Origin: VRUE01 sp963807425 | GTDB taxonomy: Bacteria > Actinomycetota > Thermoleophilia > Solirubrobacterales > 70-9 | Direction of reading: 5' to 3' | Length of the DNA: 64,000 nucleotides | Assembly (NCBI GenBank): GCA_963807425.1 | Contig: CAWEBZ010000014.1 | Coordinates: 186,001 to 250,000, forward strand | In this document: positions 48,343 through 56,250 of the stretch, piece after piece | How the letters are laid out: every line of letters starts with the position of its first letter | Position numbering within the stretch: the first letter of the stretch is position 1 | Program-made: the position numbers and the translations under genes | The notes under the pieces: model-generated | Database searches by the model: none | What the model saw: only the letters and a program-made list of their open reading frames with translations | Told to the model about the DNA's origin: nothing

Positions 48343-48840
48343 CTATGAGTGAGCGTGCTGGGTGCGCAGATGTGCGACTGCGTCCTCGAGGGCGAGGTCC
48401 AAGTCCTCCCGGCTCTGCTTCGATCGCAACCTGCTTCTTCGCTGAACTCGGTGAAGATCCGAATCCTCGAGCTCGAGCCTGTGGCCGGCGAGAACACTGC
48501 GCCCGTCTTCAGTCAGACGCATCAAGTTGGGGGAGGATTCGTCTACGAGACCGGCAGCGGTCAGCTCCCGGATTGCCTTCCGCAGTTCGGCGGGAGTGAG
48601 ACGCGCGCGAACGGCCACGTCCATAGGTCTGCTCTCGATCTCGTCCGCGATCATCTCCAAGACGAGGAGGTTTCTGGCGAGGTCCTCGGATTCGTGTTCG
48701 CGCCAGGCAAGCTCTCGACGGTTGTCCGTCACCCCTTTGCGTGCGTGACGCATCCCGTACGCGCTGATGGCCAACCCGGCCAAGCCGCTGAGCAGAGCCC
48801 CAGCCGCTCCTCCGATAATTACATTAATCTCGTTGACCAT
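48343..48840 (-). CDS. Membrane-anchored winged-helix-like protein
   Basis: 165 residues. One N-terminal membrane segment (VIIGGAAGALLSGLAGLAIS) and a charged linker precede a winged-helix-like domain (MDVAVRARLTPAELRKAIRE, LTAAGLVDESSPNLMRLTED, GRSVLAGHRLELED). It may be a membrane-tethered regulator or sensor for the adjoining membrane protein. The ATG is followed by MVNEINVIIGG. The 172-bp gap upstream, before the SpoIID gene, should carry its promoter; it is AT-richer than average but no clear box is visible. Confidence 0.65.
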   Translation of the reverse strand: MVNEINVIIGGAAGALLSGLAGLAISAYGMRHARKGVTDNRRELAWREHESEDLARNLLVLEMIADEIESRPMDVAVRARLTPAELRKAIRELTAAGLVDESSPNLMRLTEDGRSVLAGHRLELEDSDLHRVQRRSRLRSKQSREDLDLALEDAVAHLRTQHAHS

Positions 48841-49012
48841 TGACTAAAAGTGTAGACCTCAACCTAAACGCGCGGGGAGGCTATGCACTTTCGGGGATCC
48901 TTGCAATTGCAGTAGGCGGAATTTCGGTCATTTGAAGCTTGCCCGACCATGATCGCGGTCCCGCAGTTCCTTACGTCACCACGTTGCGACTATTACCTGC
49001 ATTCGCGGCATT

Positions 49013-50119
49013 TTATTCAGCCGCCGACTTGCGGAAGCTCATCCAGCGGTCGTAGGCGCCGAGGGCGGAGGCGAGCTGGTCGCCGCGGATTTTGGTCGTG
49101 CCGCCCGTACCGACCAGGCGCGCCCAGACGATCCGCGGCGAGCTGCCGCGCTCGACGATCGCCACCTGCTTCAGCTGGCCCTCGAGGTAGTCGGAGAGCT
49201 TGGCGCTGATCTCCGCGCCGGAGAAGCGCAGGGTCCAGGTGTGCAGCGGGCAGTAGTAGTCGTAGGGGTCGGGGACGCCGACTAGGTAGGGAACGGCGGG
49301 GCCGAAGAAGACGTCCTCGACGCTCTCGGTATGGCCGCCCGAGCAGGCGGAGAAGTAGGTCTCGGCGATCTGCCCCCCGTACATGACGACCTCTCCTTTG
49401 GTCGCGGTCGCGGCTTCGCTGGTCGCCGCCTCCTCGCTGGCGATGCCCTCGTAGACCTGGCTCGCGACCGTGTCGTAGAGGTCGAAGCCATTGCCGTCGA
49501 CCTGGACGGTGAGCGCGTAGGAGCGGGCGGCGATTGCCTGCGCGCGCAGGGCGGCCTGGGGCCAGGAGGCTGGCGACTCGTTGGGGATGACCCCCTTTAG
49601 GTACTGGTCGACCGGCACGGCGTTGATTACGTTGAGCGAGCCGGCGTCGCTGTCGGTCGGCACCGTCTCGAGTGCGCCGCGGTAGGCCCCGACCCCGCCG
49701 ATCTCGATCCGGCCGGCGCCGGCGGCGCGCAGCTTGCGGCCGCAGTCCGCCAGCGGTTTGCCGGCGGAGCTGCGCAGCTTCACCACCGAGCCGGTTCGGT
49801 GAGCCTCGTATTCCCGGCTCGGTTCGAGCGCGATGCCGCAGGCGCTGGTGGCACCGCTGAAGCCGACGTCGCCGTTCTCGACGTCGAGCAGGACGCGGAC
49901 GACTCGCGCCGCCGTCAGCTGTCCGAGCGTGGTCCCCGAGTAGTAGTGGGCGAGGATCTCGGGGTAGCTCTCGCCGTGCTTGGCGAAGCCATAGGCGCCG
50001 TACTGGCTCATCCCGACCCCGTGGCCGAAGCCGCGTCCCTTGACCACCCAGGAGACGCTCGCGTCGGCGGCGCTCGTCAGGAGGAAGAAGATCAGCAGTG
50101 CTGTGAGGCGAATGCGCAT
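49013..50119 (-). CDS. SpoIID/LytB-domain secreted protein
   Basis: 368 residues from the ATG at 50119 that opens a signal peptide (RIRLTALLIFFLLTSAADAS). The SpoIID/LytB domain is clear: GRGFGHGVGMSQYGAYGFAK, YPEILAHYYSGTTLG, NAVPVDQYLKGVIPNESPAS, ALRAQAIAARSYALT and ACSGGHTESVEDVF. Members are lytic transglycosylase-like or amidase-enhancer proteins that act on peptidoglycan. Widespread outside spore formers. Divergent from the aldehyde dehydrogenase gene. Confidence 0.92.
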   Translation of the reverse strand: MRIRLTALLIFFLLTSAADASVSWVVKGRGFGHGVGMSQYGAYGFAKHGESYPEILAHYYSGTTLGQLTAARVVRVLLDVENGDVGFSGATSACGIALEPSREYEAHRTGSVVKLRSSAGKPLADCGRKLRAAGAGRIEIGGVGAYRGALETVPTDSDAGSLNVINAVPVDQYLKGVIPNESPASWPQAALRAQAIAARSYALTVQVDGNGFDLYDTVASQVYEGIASEEAATSEAATATKGEVVMYGGQIAETYFSACSGGHTESVEDVFFGPAVPYLVGVPDPYDYYCPLHTWTLRFSGAEISAKLSDYLEGQLKQVAIVERGSSPRIVWARLVGTGGTTKIRGDQLASALGAYDRWMSFRKSAAE

Positions 50120-50198
50120 CTCTCGGACCAACAGATTCGCCTTGCAGGAGTCGCGGCCTCCTCTAGTCTGAAAACAAGCGACCAGGAGGAGGACGAGC

Positions 50199-51644
50199 AT
50201 GGCGACGCAGGCGGTGAAGGCAGTCGACCACAAGCTCCTTGCCGCCGGCGAGTGGAAGGAGACTGGCGAGTGGGGCGAGGTCCTTAGTCCCTATGACGGG
50301 ACCGTCGTCGGCCGGGTCGCCGAAGGCGACGCCGCGCTGGTCGACCGGGCCGCGAGGGCCGCCCAGGAGGCCTTCGAGTCGGCCGACTTCCCCCAGCACG
50401 AGCGGGCGGCGACGCTCGATCGCGCCGCGGCGCTGGTCGGCGAGCGGATCGAGGACCTGGCGCTGACGATCGCCGCCGAGGCGGGCAAGCCGCTGAAGAC
50501 GGCTCGGGTCGAGGCCGCCCGCTGCGTCGACACCTTGACCTTCTCTGCCACCGAGGCGCGCAAGCTGACCGGCGGCACGGTGCCGATGGAGGCCTCCTCG
50601 GCCGGCGCCGGCAAGCTCGGCGTGATGCTGCGCGTGCCCTACGGGGTGGTCGGCGCGATCAGCCCATTCAACTTCCCGCTCAACCTGGTCGCCCACAAGC
50701 TCGGGCCGGCGATCGCCGCCGGCAACACGGTCGTTCTGAAGCCGGCGGGGCAGACGCCGATCTCGGCGCTGAAGCTGGCGCAGATCCTGGGGGAGGCTGG
50801 CCTGCCGCAGGGGTGGCTGAGCGTGATCCCGGGGCCCGGCTCGGAGATCGGCAACGCGATCGTCGAGCACGAGCTGACCCGAGCGCTCACCTTCACCGGC
50901 TCCTCGGGCGTCGGCTGGGGCATCCGCAGCCGCGTCCCCCACAAGAAGGTGAACTTGGAGCTGGGCTCCAACGCGCCGCTGATCGTCCACTCCGACGGCG
51001 ACTGGGAGACGGCGGCCGACAAGGCGAAGCTGCACGCCTTCTCCCATGCCGGCCAGAGCTGCATCTCGATCCAGCGGGTGCTGGTCCACGAGGACGTGGC
51101 CGACACTTTCATCGAGCGCTTCGTCGCCAACACGCGGGCGCTGCGGGTCGGCGACCCGCTCGATTCCGAGACCGACGTCGGGCCGCTGATCTCACCCGAG
51201 GACCGCGACCGGGTCAAGGGGTGGGTCGACGAGGCGGTCGCCGCCGGGGCTGAGCTCTTGAGCGGAGGCGAGCTGGTCGACGAGGGCCGTTGCCTGGAGC
51301 CGACCCTGCTCGGCTCGCCGCCGCGCGAGGCCAAGGTCTGGTGCGAGGAGGTCTTCGGCCCGGTGGCGACGATCGACCGCTACTCGGACTTCTCGGAGGC
51401 GCTGCGAATGGCCAACGACTCGAAGTTCGGGCTGCAGGCCGGTGTCTTCACCCGCGACATCGGTCGCGGCCTCGAGGCCGCCGAGACGCTCGAGTTCGGC
51501 GGCATCCTGATCAACGAGGTCCCGACCTTCCGCGCCGACCAGATGCCCTACGGCGGGGTCAAGGACTCCGGCAACACCCGCGAGGGGCCGGCCTTCGCGG
51601 TCGTAGAGCTAACCGAGGAGCGCTTCGTTACCCTCCAGCGCTAA
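50199..51644 (+). CDS. NAD(P)-dependent aldehyde dehydrogenase
   Basis: 481 residues. SPFNFPLNLVAHKLGPAIAA and VLKPAGQTPISALKLAQILG form the cofactor site, the catalytic Glu is in KVNLELGSNAPLIVHSDGDW, the nucleophile Cys is in FSHAGQSCISIQRVLVHEDV, and the end is MPYGGVKDSGNTREGPAFAV. Closest in pattern to lactaldehyde or glyceraldehyde-3-phosphate (non-phosphorylating) dehydrogenases. The substrate is not fixed by the sequence. GGAGGAGG precedes the ATG. Confidence 0.9.
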   Translation: MATQAVKAVDHKLLAAGEWKETGEWGEVLSPYDGTVVGRVAEGDAALVDRAARAAQEAFESADFPQHERAATLDRAAALVGERIEDLALTIAAEAGKPLKTARVEAARCVDTLTFSATEARKLTGGTVPMEASSAGAGKLGVMLRVPYGVVGAISPFNFPLNLVAHKLGPAIAAGNTVVLKPAGQTPISALKLAQILGEAGLPQGWLSVIPGPGSEIGNAIVEHELTRALTFTGSSGVGWGIRSRVPHKKVNLELGSNAPLIVHSDGDWETAADKAKLHAFSHAGQSCISIQRVLVHEDVADTFIERFVANTRALRVGDPLDSETDVGPLISPEDRDRVKGWVDEAVAAGAELLSGGELVDEGRCLEPTLLGSPPREAKVWCEEVFGPVATIDRYSDFSEALRMANDSKFGLQAGVFTRDIGRGLEAAETLEFGGILINEVPTFRADQMPYGGVKDSGNTREGPAFAVVELTEERFVTLQR

Positions 51645-51670
51645 GGATCTTTCGAGCGGGAGGAGTTGGG

Positions 51671-53548
51671 ATGAAGCGCCACGGGGCAGTTGCCAGGCTC
51701 AGCATCGCTATCGCGTCGCTGATCGCAATCGCAGGCGGCGCGGCGGGTGCCTCCGCCGCGGTCTCCGACACGGTCGGCAAAACGACGGTCGGGCAGCGTG
51801 TGGTCCCCGTGGGCGCAGGCGCCTACCGCTTCCTCCAGCTCGGCGAAGGCGAGCCGTACACGGTGCGCCAGGAACTGGGCACGGCGGGGGCGAACCGGGC
51901 CAAAACCCGTGCCTCGCTCGCCTACTTCGGCCAGCTCTCCGACTTTCAGCTCGCCGACGAGGAGTCGCCGGCGCGGGTCGAGATCATCGACCCGCTCTCG
52001 ACCCCGCTCAACCTCCCCTTCGGCTCGGCCTGGCGCCCCTGGGAGGCGCTCAATCCCCAGATCGACGAGGCGATGATCCGCCAGCTCAACGAATTCGTGG
52101 CGGCGAGCCCGGTCGCCGACGGCAGCGGGTCGCACCGCGCGATGGACCTGTCGATCGTCACCGGCGACTCGGCCGACAGCCAGCAGCTCAACGAGACGCT
52201 CTGGGTGCGCACCCTGCTCGAGGGCGGCACGCTCAACCCGAACAGCGGCGTCGACAAGAAAACCTACTCGCACCTGCTCTGCCCGAACCTCTTCGTGCCG
52301 GGTGCCGCCGAGGCGGCCCGTTACACCGGGGTCCAGGACTACGACGACTACTTCGAGGGCACCTTCCCCGAGTTCTACGACCCAGACAGCCCGGCCGGGC
52401 CTCACGCTGCCTGGCCCAAATACCCGGGTCTGATGGACAAGGCGCAGGAAGCGTTCGCGGCGACGGGGACGAAAATTCCCTCCTACGTCGCCTTCGGCAA
52501 CCACGATGCGCTCGTCCAGGGCAACGCGGCGGCAAACGTCGCCTTCGAGCAGGTAGCGACCGGCTGCCTGAAGCCGATGGGCCCAGTGCCCAACCCCGAA
52601 AACGCGGCAGCCCTGCTCGCCTCGCTGTTCAACCCGACGAACCTGTTGTCGACGCTGCTCTCGAGCCCGAAAAACCTGATCCTCGTGCCGGGCGACCCGA
52701 AACGGCAGTTCGTCTCCAAGAAGCAGTACAAGGACATCTTCAAGGGCAGCTCCCAGGCCGACGGCCACGGCTTCGACCTCGTCGACGCGGCGGAGGAGAC
52801 AGGCTCGAAAGGCGCCGCCGGCTACTACGCTTGGAGCCCGACGCCGGGGATGCGCTTCATCTCCCTCGACACCGTCGCCGAGGCGGGCACGATCGTCACC
52901 CCGACTGGCAACTTCACCTCCGACGGCAACATCGACGACCCTCAGTACAAATGGCTGAAAGGCAAGCTGGAAGCGGCCACCGCAGCCGATGAGCTCGTGG
53001 TGATCTTCAGCCACCACGCACCGGAGAGCCTCACCGCCGACGCGGCCGACGAGCTGGCGCCGTTCTGCCTGCTCCCCGACGCGCACGGCCACGACCTCAA
53101 CCCCGGCTGCGACCTCGACCCGCGCAAATCGTCGCCGATCCATCTCCAGGCCGACATGGTCAACCTGCTGCACCAGTTCCCCAACGCAATTGCCTGGGTC
53201 GCCGGCCACTCGCACGACAACGTGGTCAACCCGTTTGCCAACCCGAGCGGCAAAGGCGGCTTCTGGAGCATCCGGGTCGCCGCCGAGGCCGACTGGCCGC
53301 AGCAGAGCCGCCTGCTCGAGGTCTTCGACAACAAAGACGGGACACTCTCGATCTTCGGCACGATCCTCGACCACGTCGGCCAGTCGGCGGCGCCGAAAGC
53401 CGGCACCGCGGCGAGCGGCATGGACCTCAACGACCTCGCCTCGGTGGGTCGCACGATGTCCTTCAACGACCTCCAGTCGGGAGCCCCGATCGGCGAAGGG
53501 CAGGCCGACGACCGCAACGTCGAGCTGTTGATCGAAGACCCGCGCTAA
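51671..53548 (+). CDS. Secreted calcineurin-like metallophosphoesterase
   Basis: 625 residues from the ATG behind a GGGAGGAG run. The signal peptide is VARLSIAIASLIAIAGGAAG. Metallophosphoesterase motifs appear as FGQLSDFQLADEESPARVE (D-x-Q in place of the usual D-x-H), IVTGDSADSQQLNE (GDxxD), FGNHD, VIFSHHAPE and GHSHDN. This size and start match the actinobacterial TIGR03767-type extracellular phosphoesterases. The leader ALxD to FQLAD spacing is normal. A perfect hairpin starts 22 bp past its stop, at the edge of the CHAT island. Confidence 0.88.
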   Translation: MKRHGAVARLSIAIASLIAIAGGAAGASAAVSDTVGKTTVGQRVVPVGAGAYRFLQLGEGEPYTVRQELGTAGANRAKTRASLAYFGQLSDFQLADEESPARVEIIDPLSTPLNLPFGSAWRPWEALNPQIDEAMIRQLNEFVAASPVADGSGSHRAMDLSIVTGDSADSQQLNETLWVRTLLEGGTLNPNSGVDKKTYSHLLCPNLFVPGAAEAARYTGVQDYDDYFEGTFPEFYDPDSPAGPHAAWPKYPGLMDKAQEAFAATGTKIPSYVAFGNHDALVQGNAAANVAFEQVATGCLKPMGPVPNPENAAALLASLFNPTNLLSTLLSSPKNLILVPGDPKRQFVSKKQYKDIFKGSSQADGHGFDLVDAAEETGSKGAAGYYAWSPTPGMRFISLDTVAEAGTIVTPTGNFTSDGNIDDPQYKWLKGKLEAATAADELVVIFSHHAPESLTADAADELAPFCLLPDAHGHDLNPGCDLDPRKSSPIHLQADMVNLLHQFPNAIAWVAGHSHDNVVNPFANPSGKGGFWSIRVAAEADWPQQSRLLEVFDNKDGTLSIFGTILDHVGQSAAPKAGTAASGMDLNDLASVGRTMSFNDLQSGAPIGEGQADDRNVELLIEDPR

Positions 53549-53570
53549 GCCTTCCCCTGGCTCGTTTGAC

Positions 53571-53604
53571 GCATGGCCCGGCTACTCGTGAGGCCGGGCC
53601 ATGC
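53571..53604. terminator. Perfect 12-bp hairpin crossing the left island junction
   Basis: GCATGGCCCGGC (53571-53582) pairs perfectly with GCCGGGCCATGC (53593-53604) over a 10-nt loop. The left arm lies outside the 36-bp direct repeat and the right arm inside it. It serves as terminator for the phosphoesterase, and before the island arrived it would have been the shared terminator with fumC. Confidence 0.8.
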
Positions 53605-53618
53605 GGCGGTGGTCCAGC
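53583..53618. repeat. 36-bp direct repeat, left copy (attL-like)
   Basis: Identical to 60684-60719. The sequence is the last 12 codons of fumC (minus strand) plus two bases of its stop codon, here without the rest of the gene. Confidence 0.9.
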
Positions 53619-53756
53619 TTTTGTCACGGATTAGCCACGGGCTGATCACATCGCCGGCCCGGCAGGCCCAACCGGGCGCAGGGCCATAGCTGCGGCAGCT
53701 ATTAGAAACACAGAGTTATCAAGTAGTCTTGCCGCAATTTAACGAAGGAGAGGTAA

Positions 53757-54041
53757 ATGGAGGACGCGGGAACTCTGACCATCGTTGGCGCCGGCTGCTT
53801 TGGGTTGGTGATCGGCTGGATCACCTACCGGACGCTGCGGCGCAAGGAAGGGGCGGCCCAATTGTCGGATATCGCGACCGTAATCGCGGCAATTGGCGGG
53901 GCTGCGGTGACGAAGCTCTTCGACGATCCCGATCTCTTCGGTGCCTACTCGATCGGACTCGCGGTCGGGTTCTTCCTCTACTTCGCCATCGCTGTTGGCA
54001 CCGAGGGAAAGGACAGCGCCGCCAAATGGATGGGTAGCTAA
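53757..54041 (+). CDS. Small three-helix membrane protein of the CHAT island
   Basis: 94 residues behind AAGGAGAGG. Hydrophobic segments at about residues 6-23 (TLTIVGAGCFGLVIGWIT), 38-54 (DIATVIAAIGGAAVTKLF) and 60-81 (LFGAYSIGLAVGFFLYFAIA), with a basic loop TYRTLRRKEG between the first two. The stop overlaps the ATG of the CHAT gene (TAATG), so both are made together. No enzymatic motif. It could anchor the CHAT proteins to the membrane or be the membrane-damaging effector they control. Neither can be decided from sequence. I know no named family. Confidence 0.8.
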   Translation: MEDAGTLTIVGAGCFGLVIGWITYRTLRRKEGAAQLSDIATVIAAIGGAAVTKLFDDPDLFGAYSIGLAVGFFLYFAIAVGTEGKDSAAKWMGS

Positions 54042-56182
54042 TGGCGGTGAACCCGCCGGGAACCTCCGGCGGAATCCTGCGCCGGCTGCTGCAGGCGGCG
54101 AGGTCGGTGCTCGCGTCGATCGACATATTTGACCTTGCGAGACGGGTTCCGCGCCGGCCGGAGAGGCCTCAGCCGAAGAGGCAGAGGCGGACATCGGAAA
54201 CGGCGGAGCAACACAGGTCGCGGGCGCCGGGCGCCCCGCCTTCCGAGACCCGCGATAGGGGAGTTCCGCCCACTGGGTCGCAGCCCTCCAAGCGGGTGGA
54301 GTCTCCTCCCGCAGCGGAATCCCCGCCATCAGCGGCATCGCCACAGTCTCCGGCGCCCCCCTCGCATCTCGAAGAGTTTGCGATGGATAAGGGGATCGAG
54401 GTCACACCTGGGCCGGCGCCCCGTTACCTCAACGTGGTGGTCGCAGGCGAAGACGGGTGGAAGCCACACCCCCCTACTCGACCGCTCATGGCGGGCGGCA
54501 CCTACGATCTGCTGCTGGACATCGGCGCCCTCTCCTCCGACTCGATCGTCGAGGACCCCGATGCAGTCCCCGCCGAGCAGCTGCCACCACGAGAGCAGGG
54601 GCACTGGCTTGAACTGGGGATCGTCAGCACCGACTTCGTGGTGTCGCACCTACTCCGGCACCTCTTTCTGCCCTCGGAGGGGCCAGCATGGATCTGCGAC
54701 TGCGAGCCTGGCGGTGCCCACCGGTGCTCTTCCGGCGAGCGCCGCTACACGATCAGGTTCGGCCTCAAGGTGCCGGTGGAGCCGGGCCCGGCGCATGCCC
54801 GGATAACCCTTTACTTCGAGAACAACGTGGTCCAATCGCTCCGGATGTCTGCGGATGTGATTGCGGCCAACGAGCCTGCCGCTCCCGGGCGGGTCGCTGC
54901 CGTTACCGACTACACCTTGAGCGAACGGCTGGCCGACGTCGACAGGCTCGAGCCACGCCTTGCCAGCTTCGTCGTCAACGAGATGTCCCGCGGAACCCAT
55001 CTGCTCGTCTTCAAGGGTGGCGACGACAAGACGGTCCCGATTGCCTTCTCCGAGGGTCAGCTGACCGCGGCGATGGGGGAGATGCGGGAGCTCCTGCTCG
55101 ACGTTCAGATCAAGAAAATCGGCAATCATCGCGAGAGTCGCCTGTTACCCGGCAACCGTAAGAGCCCCGACGACCTCCGCGCCGATCTGACGCGCCTAGC
55201 CGAAGCAGGGGCTGATTTCTGGACTGCTCTCTATGGCGTCGCTGGTGACCCCCTGATCCAAGCGGAGGAGGGCGAGAGTAGGACGATTCAGATCGCACGA
55301 GTCCCCAGCAGCGTCTTTGTCTTCCCGTGGGCCGCCGTCTACGACCTGCCGCTCGGATCCCCCGAAGAGGGCTACCAGTACTGTCCATTGATTGAGAATT
55401 GGGACGGTGAGGCGGCCCTGGTGCCTGTGGGAGCCACCGACTGCCCCCACGCCGCGGAGCATCGTAGCGTCGAAAATGTCATCTGCCCCTTCGGCTTCTG
55501 GGGCTTTCGCTACGCAATCGAGGAGCCCGCCTCCACCGAAAACCGCACGGCTCCGCTCTCGGTGAATGCGGCAGCACCTCTTTCGCTGGCGGTGGCCAAG
55601 AGTCTCGAGCTCGACGCGGCGGAGACCGAGCGTCACCTCGAAGAGCTGGGCCGGCGGCTGCCAGGCTTCGATCAGACCACCGCCGCCTCGCGGACAGAGG
55701 TGCAAGAAAGACTGGCCGAGCCTAAGTTGGAGATTGCTTACTTCTACTGCCACGGCAGGGCAGCGACCGAGTCCGCGAAGGCGTGCTTGGAAGTTGGCAA
55801 AGCCGACCGTATAGAGCCGAGGCAGATCGTCAGCTGGCGCCGTACCGCCTGGAACGAAGTACCTGATCATTGGCTCCGAACGAAGCCGCTAGTTTTCCTC
55901 AACGGCTGTCACACCGCTGATCTCTCGCCGCAAACGCCGGTCAACTTCGTCGACTGCTTCAGCCAGGTCGGCGCCAGCGGCGTGGTCGGGACGGAGATAA
56001 CACTGGAGCAGAAGATGGCGAGTGAGGCGAGTGAGGTCTTCTTCGGCTACCTCGCCGCAACCCCAGGCCTCGGGGCAGGGGAGGCGCTGCGTCGCACGCG
56101 CCTGCACTTCCTAGGCAAGGGCAATCTCCTCGGCCTTGCTTACACCACCTACTGTCGCGCGGAGCTCACGCTTGTGCCGTAG
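54041..56182 (+). CDS. CHAT-domain (caspase-like) protein
   Basis: 713 residues. An N-terminal amphipathic stretch (ILRRLLQAARSVLASIDIFD) and a long Pro/Ser/Arg-rich disordered part (~35-115) come first. A beta-rich domain follows (~120-300; RYLNVVVAGEDGWKPHPP, YTIRFGLKVPVEPGPAHARI). The CHAT protease-like domain is C-terminal. The His is in LEIAYFYCHGRA (His571), and the Cys is in LVFLNGCHTADL (Cys623), the dyad spacing expected of CHAT peptidases. Late strands GASGVVGTEITLEQKMASEA and AGEALRRTRLHFLGKGNLLG complete the fold. CHAT proteases act in bacterial immunity (for example Craspase and gasdermin-cleaving enzymes). Substrate unknown; its coupling to the membrane protein suggests a target there. 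Confidence 0.88.
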   Translation: MAVNPPGTSGGILRRLLQAARSVLASIDIFDLARRVPRRPERPQPKRQRRTSETAEQHRSRAPGAPPSETRDRGVPPTGSQPSKRVESPPAAESPPSAASPQSPAPPSHLEEFAMDKGIEVTPGPAPRYLNVVVAGEDGWKPHPPTRPLMAGGTYDLLLDIGALSSDSIVEDPDAVPAEQLPPREQGHWLELGIVSTDFVVSHLLRHLFLPSEGPAWICDCEPGGAHRCSSGERRYTIRFGLKVPVEPGPAHARITLYFENNVVQSLRMSADVIAANEPAAPGRVAAVTDYTLSERLADVDRLEPRLASFVVNEMSRGTHLLVFKGGDDKTVPIAFSEGQLTAAMGEMRELLLDVQIKKIGNHRESRLLPGNRKSPDDLRADLTRLAEAGADFWTALYGVAGDPLIQAEEGESRTIQIARVPSSVFVFPWAAVYDLPLGSPEEGYQYCPLIENWDGEAALVPVGATDCPHAAEHRSVENVICPFGFWGFRYAIEEPASTENRTAPLSVNAAAPLSLAVAKSLELDAAETERHLEELGRRLPGFDQTTAASRTEVQERLAEPKLEIAYFYCHGRAATESAKACLEVGKADRIEPRQIVSWRRTAWNEVPDHWLRTKPLVFLNGCHTADLSPQTPVNFVDCFSQVGASGVVGTEITLEQKMASEASEVFFGYLAATPGLGAGEALRRTRLHFLGKGNLLGLAYTTYCRAELTLVP

Positions 56183-56250
56183 CCAGCGGCCCCACATCGA
56201 GTGCATTTAGCTCGAACTTGACGGTGGGCGCTACGAAAGGGAATCCTAGT

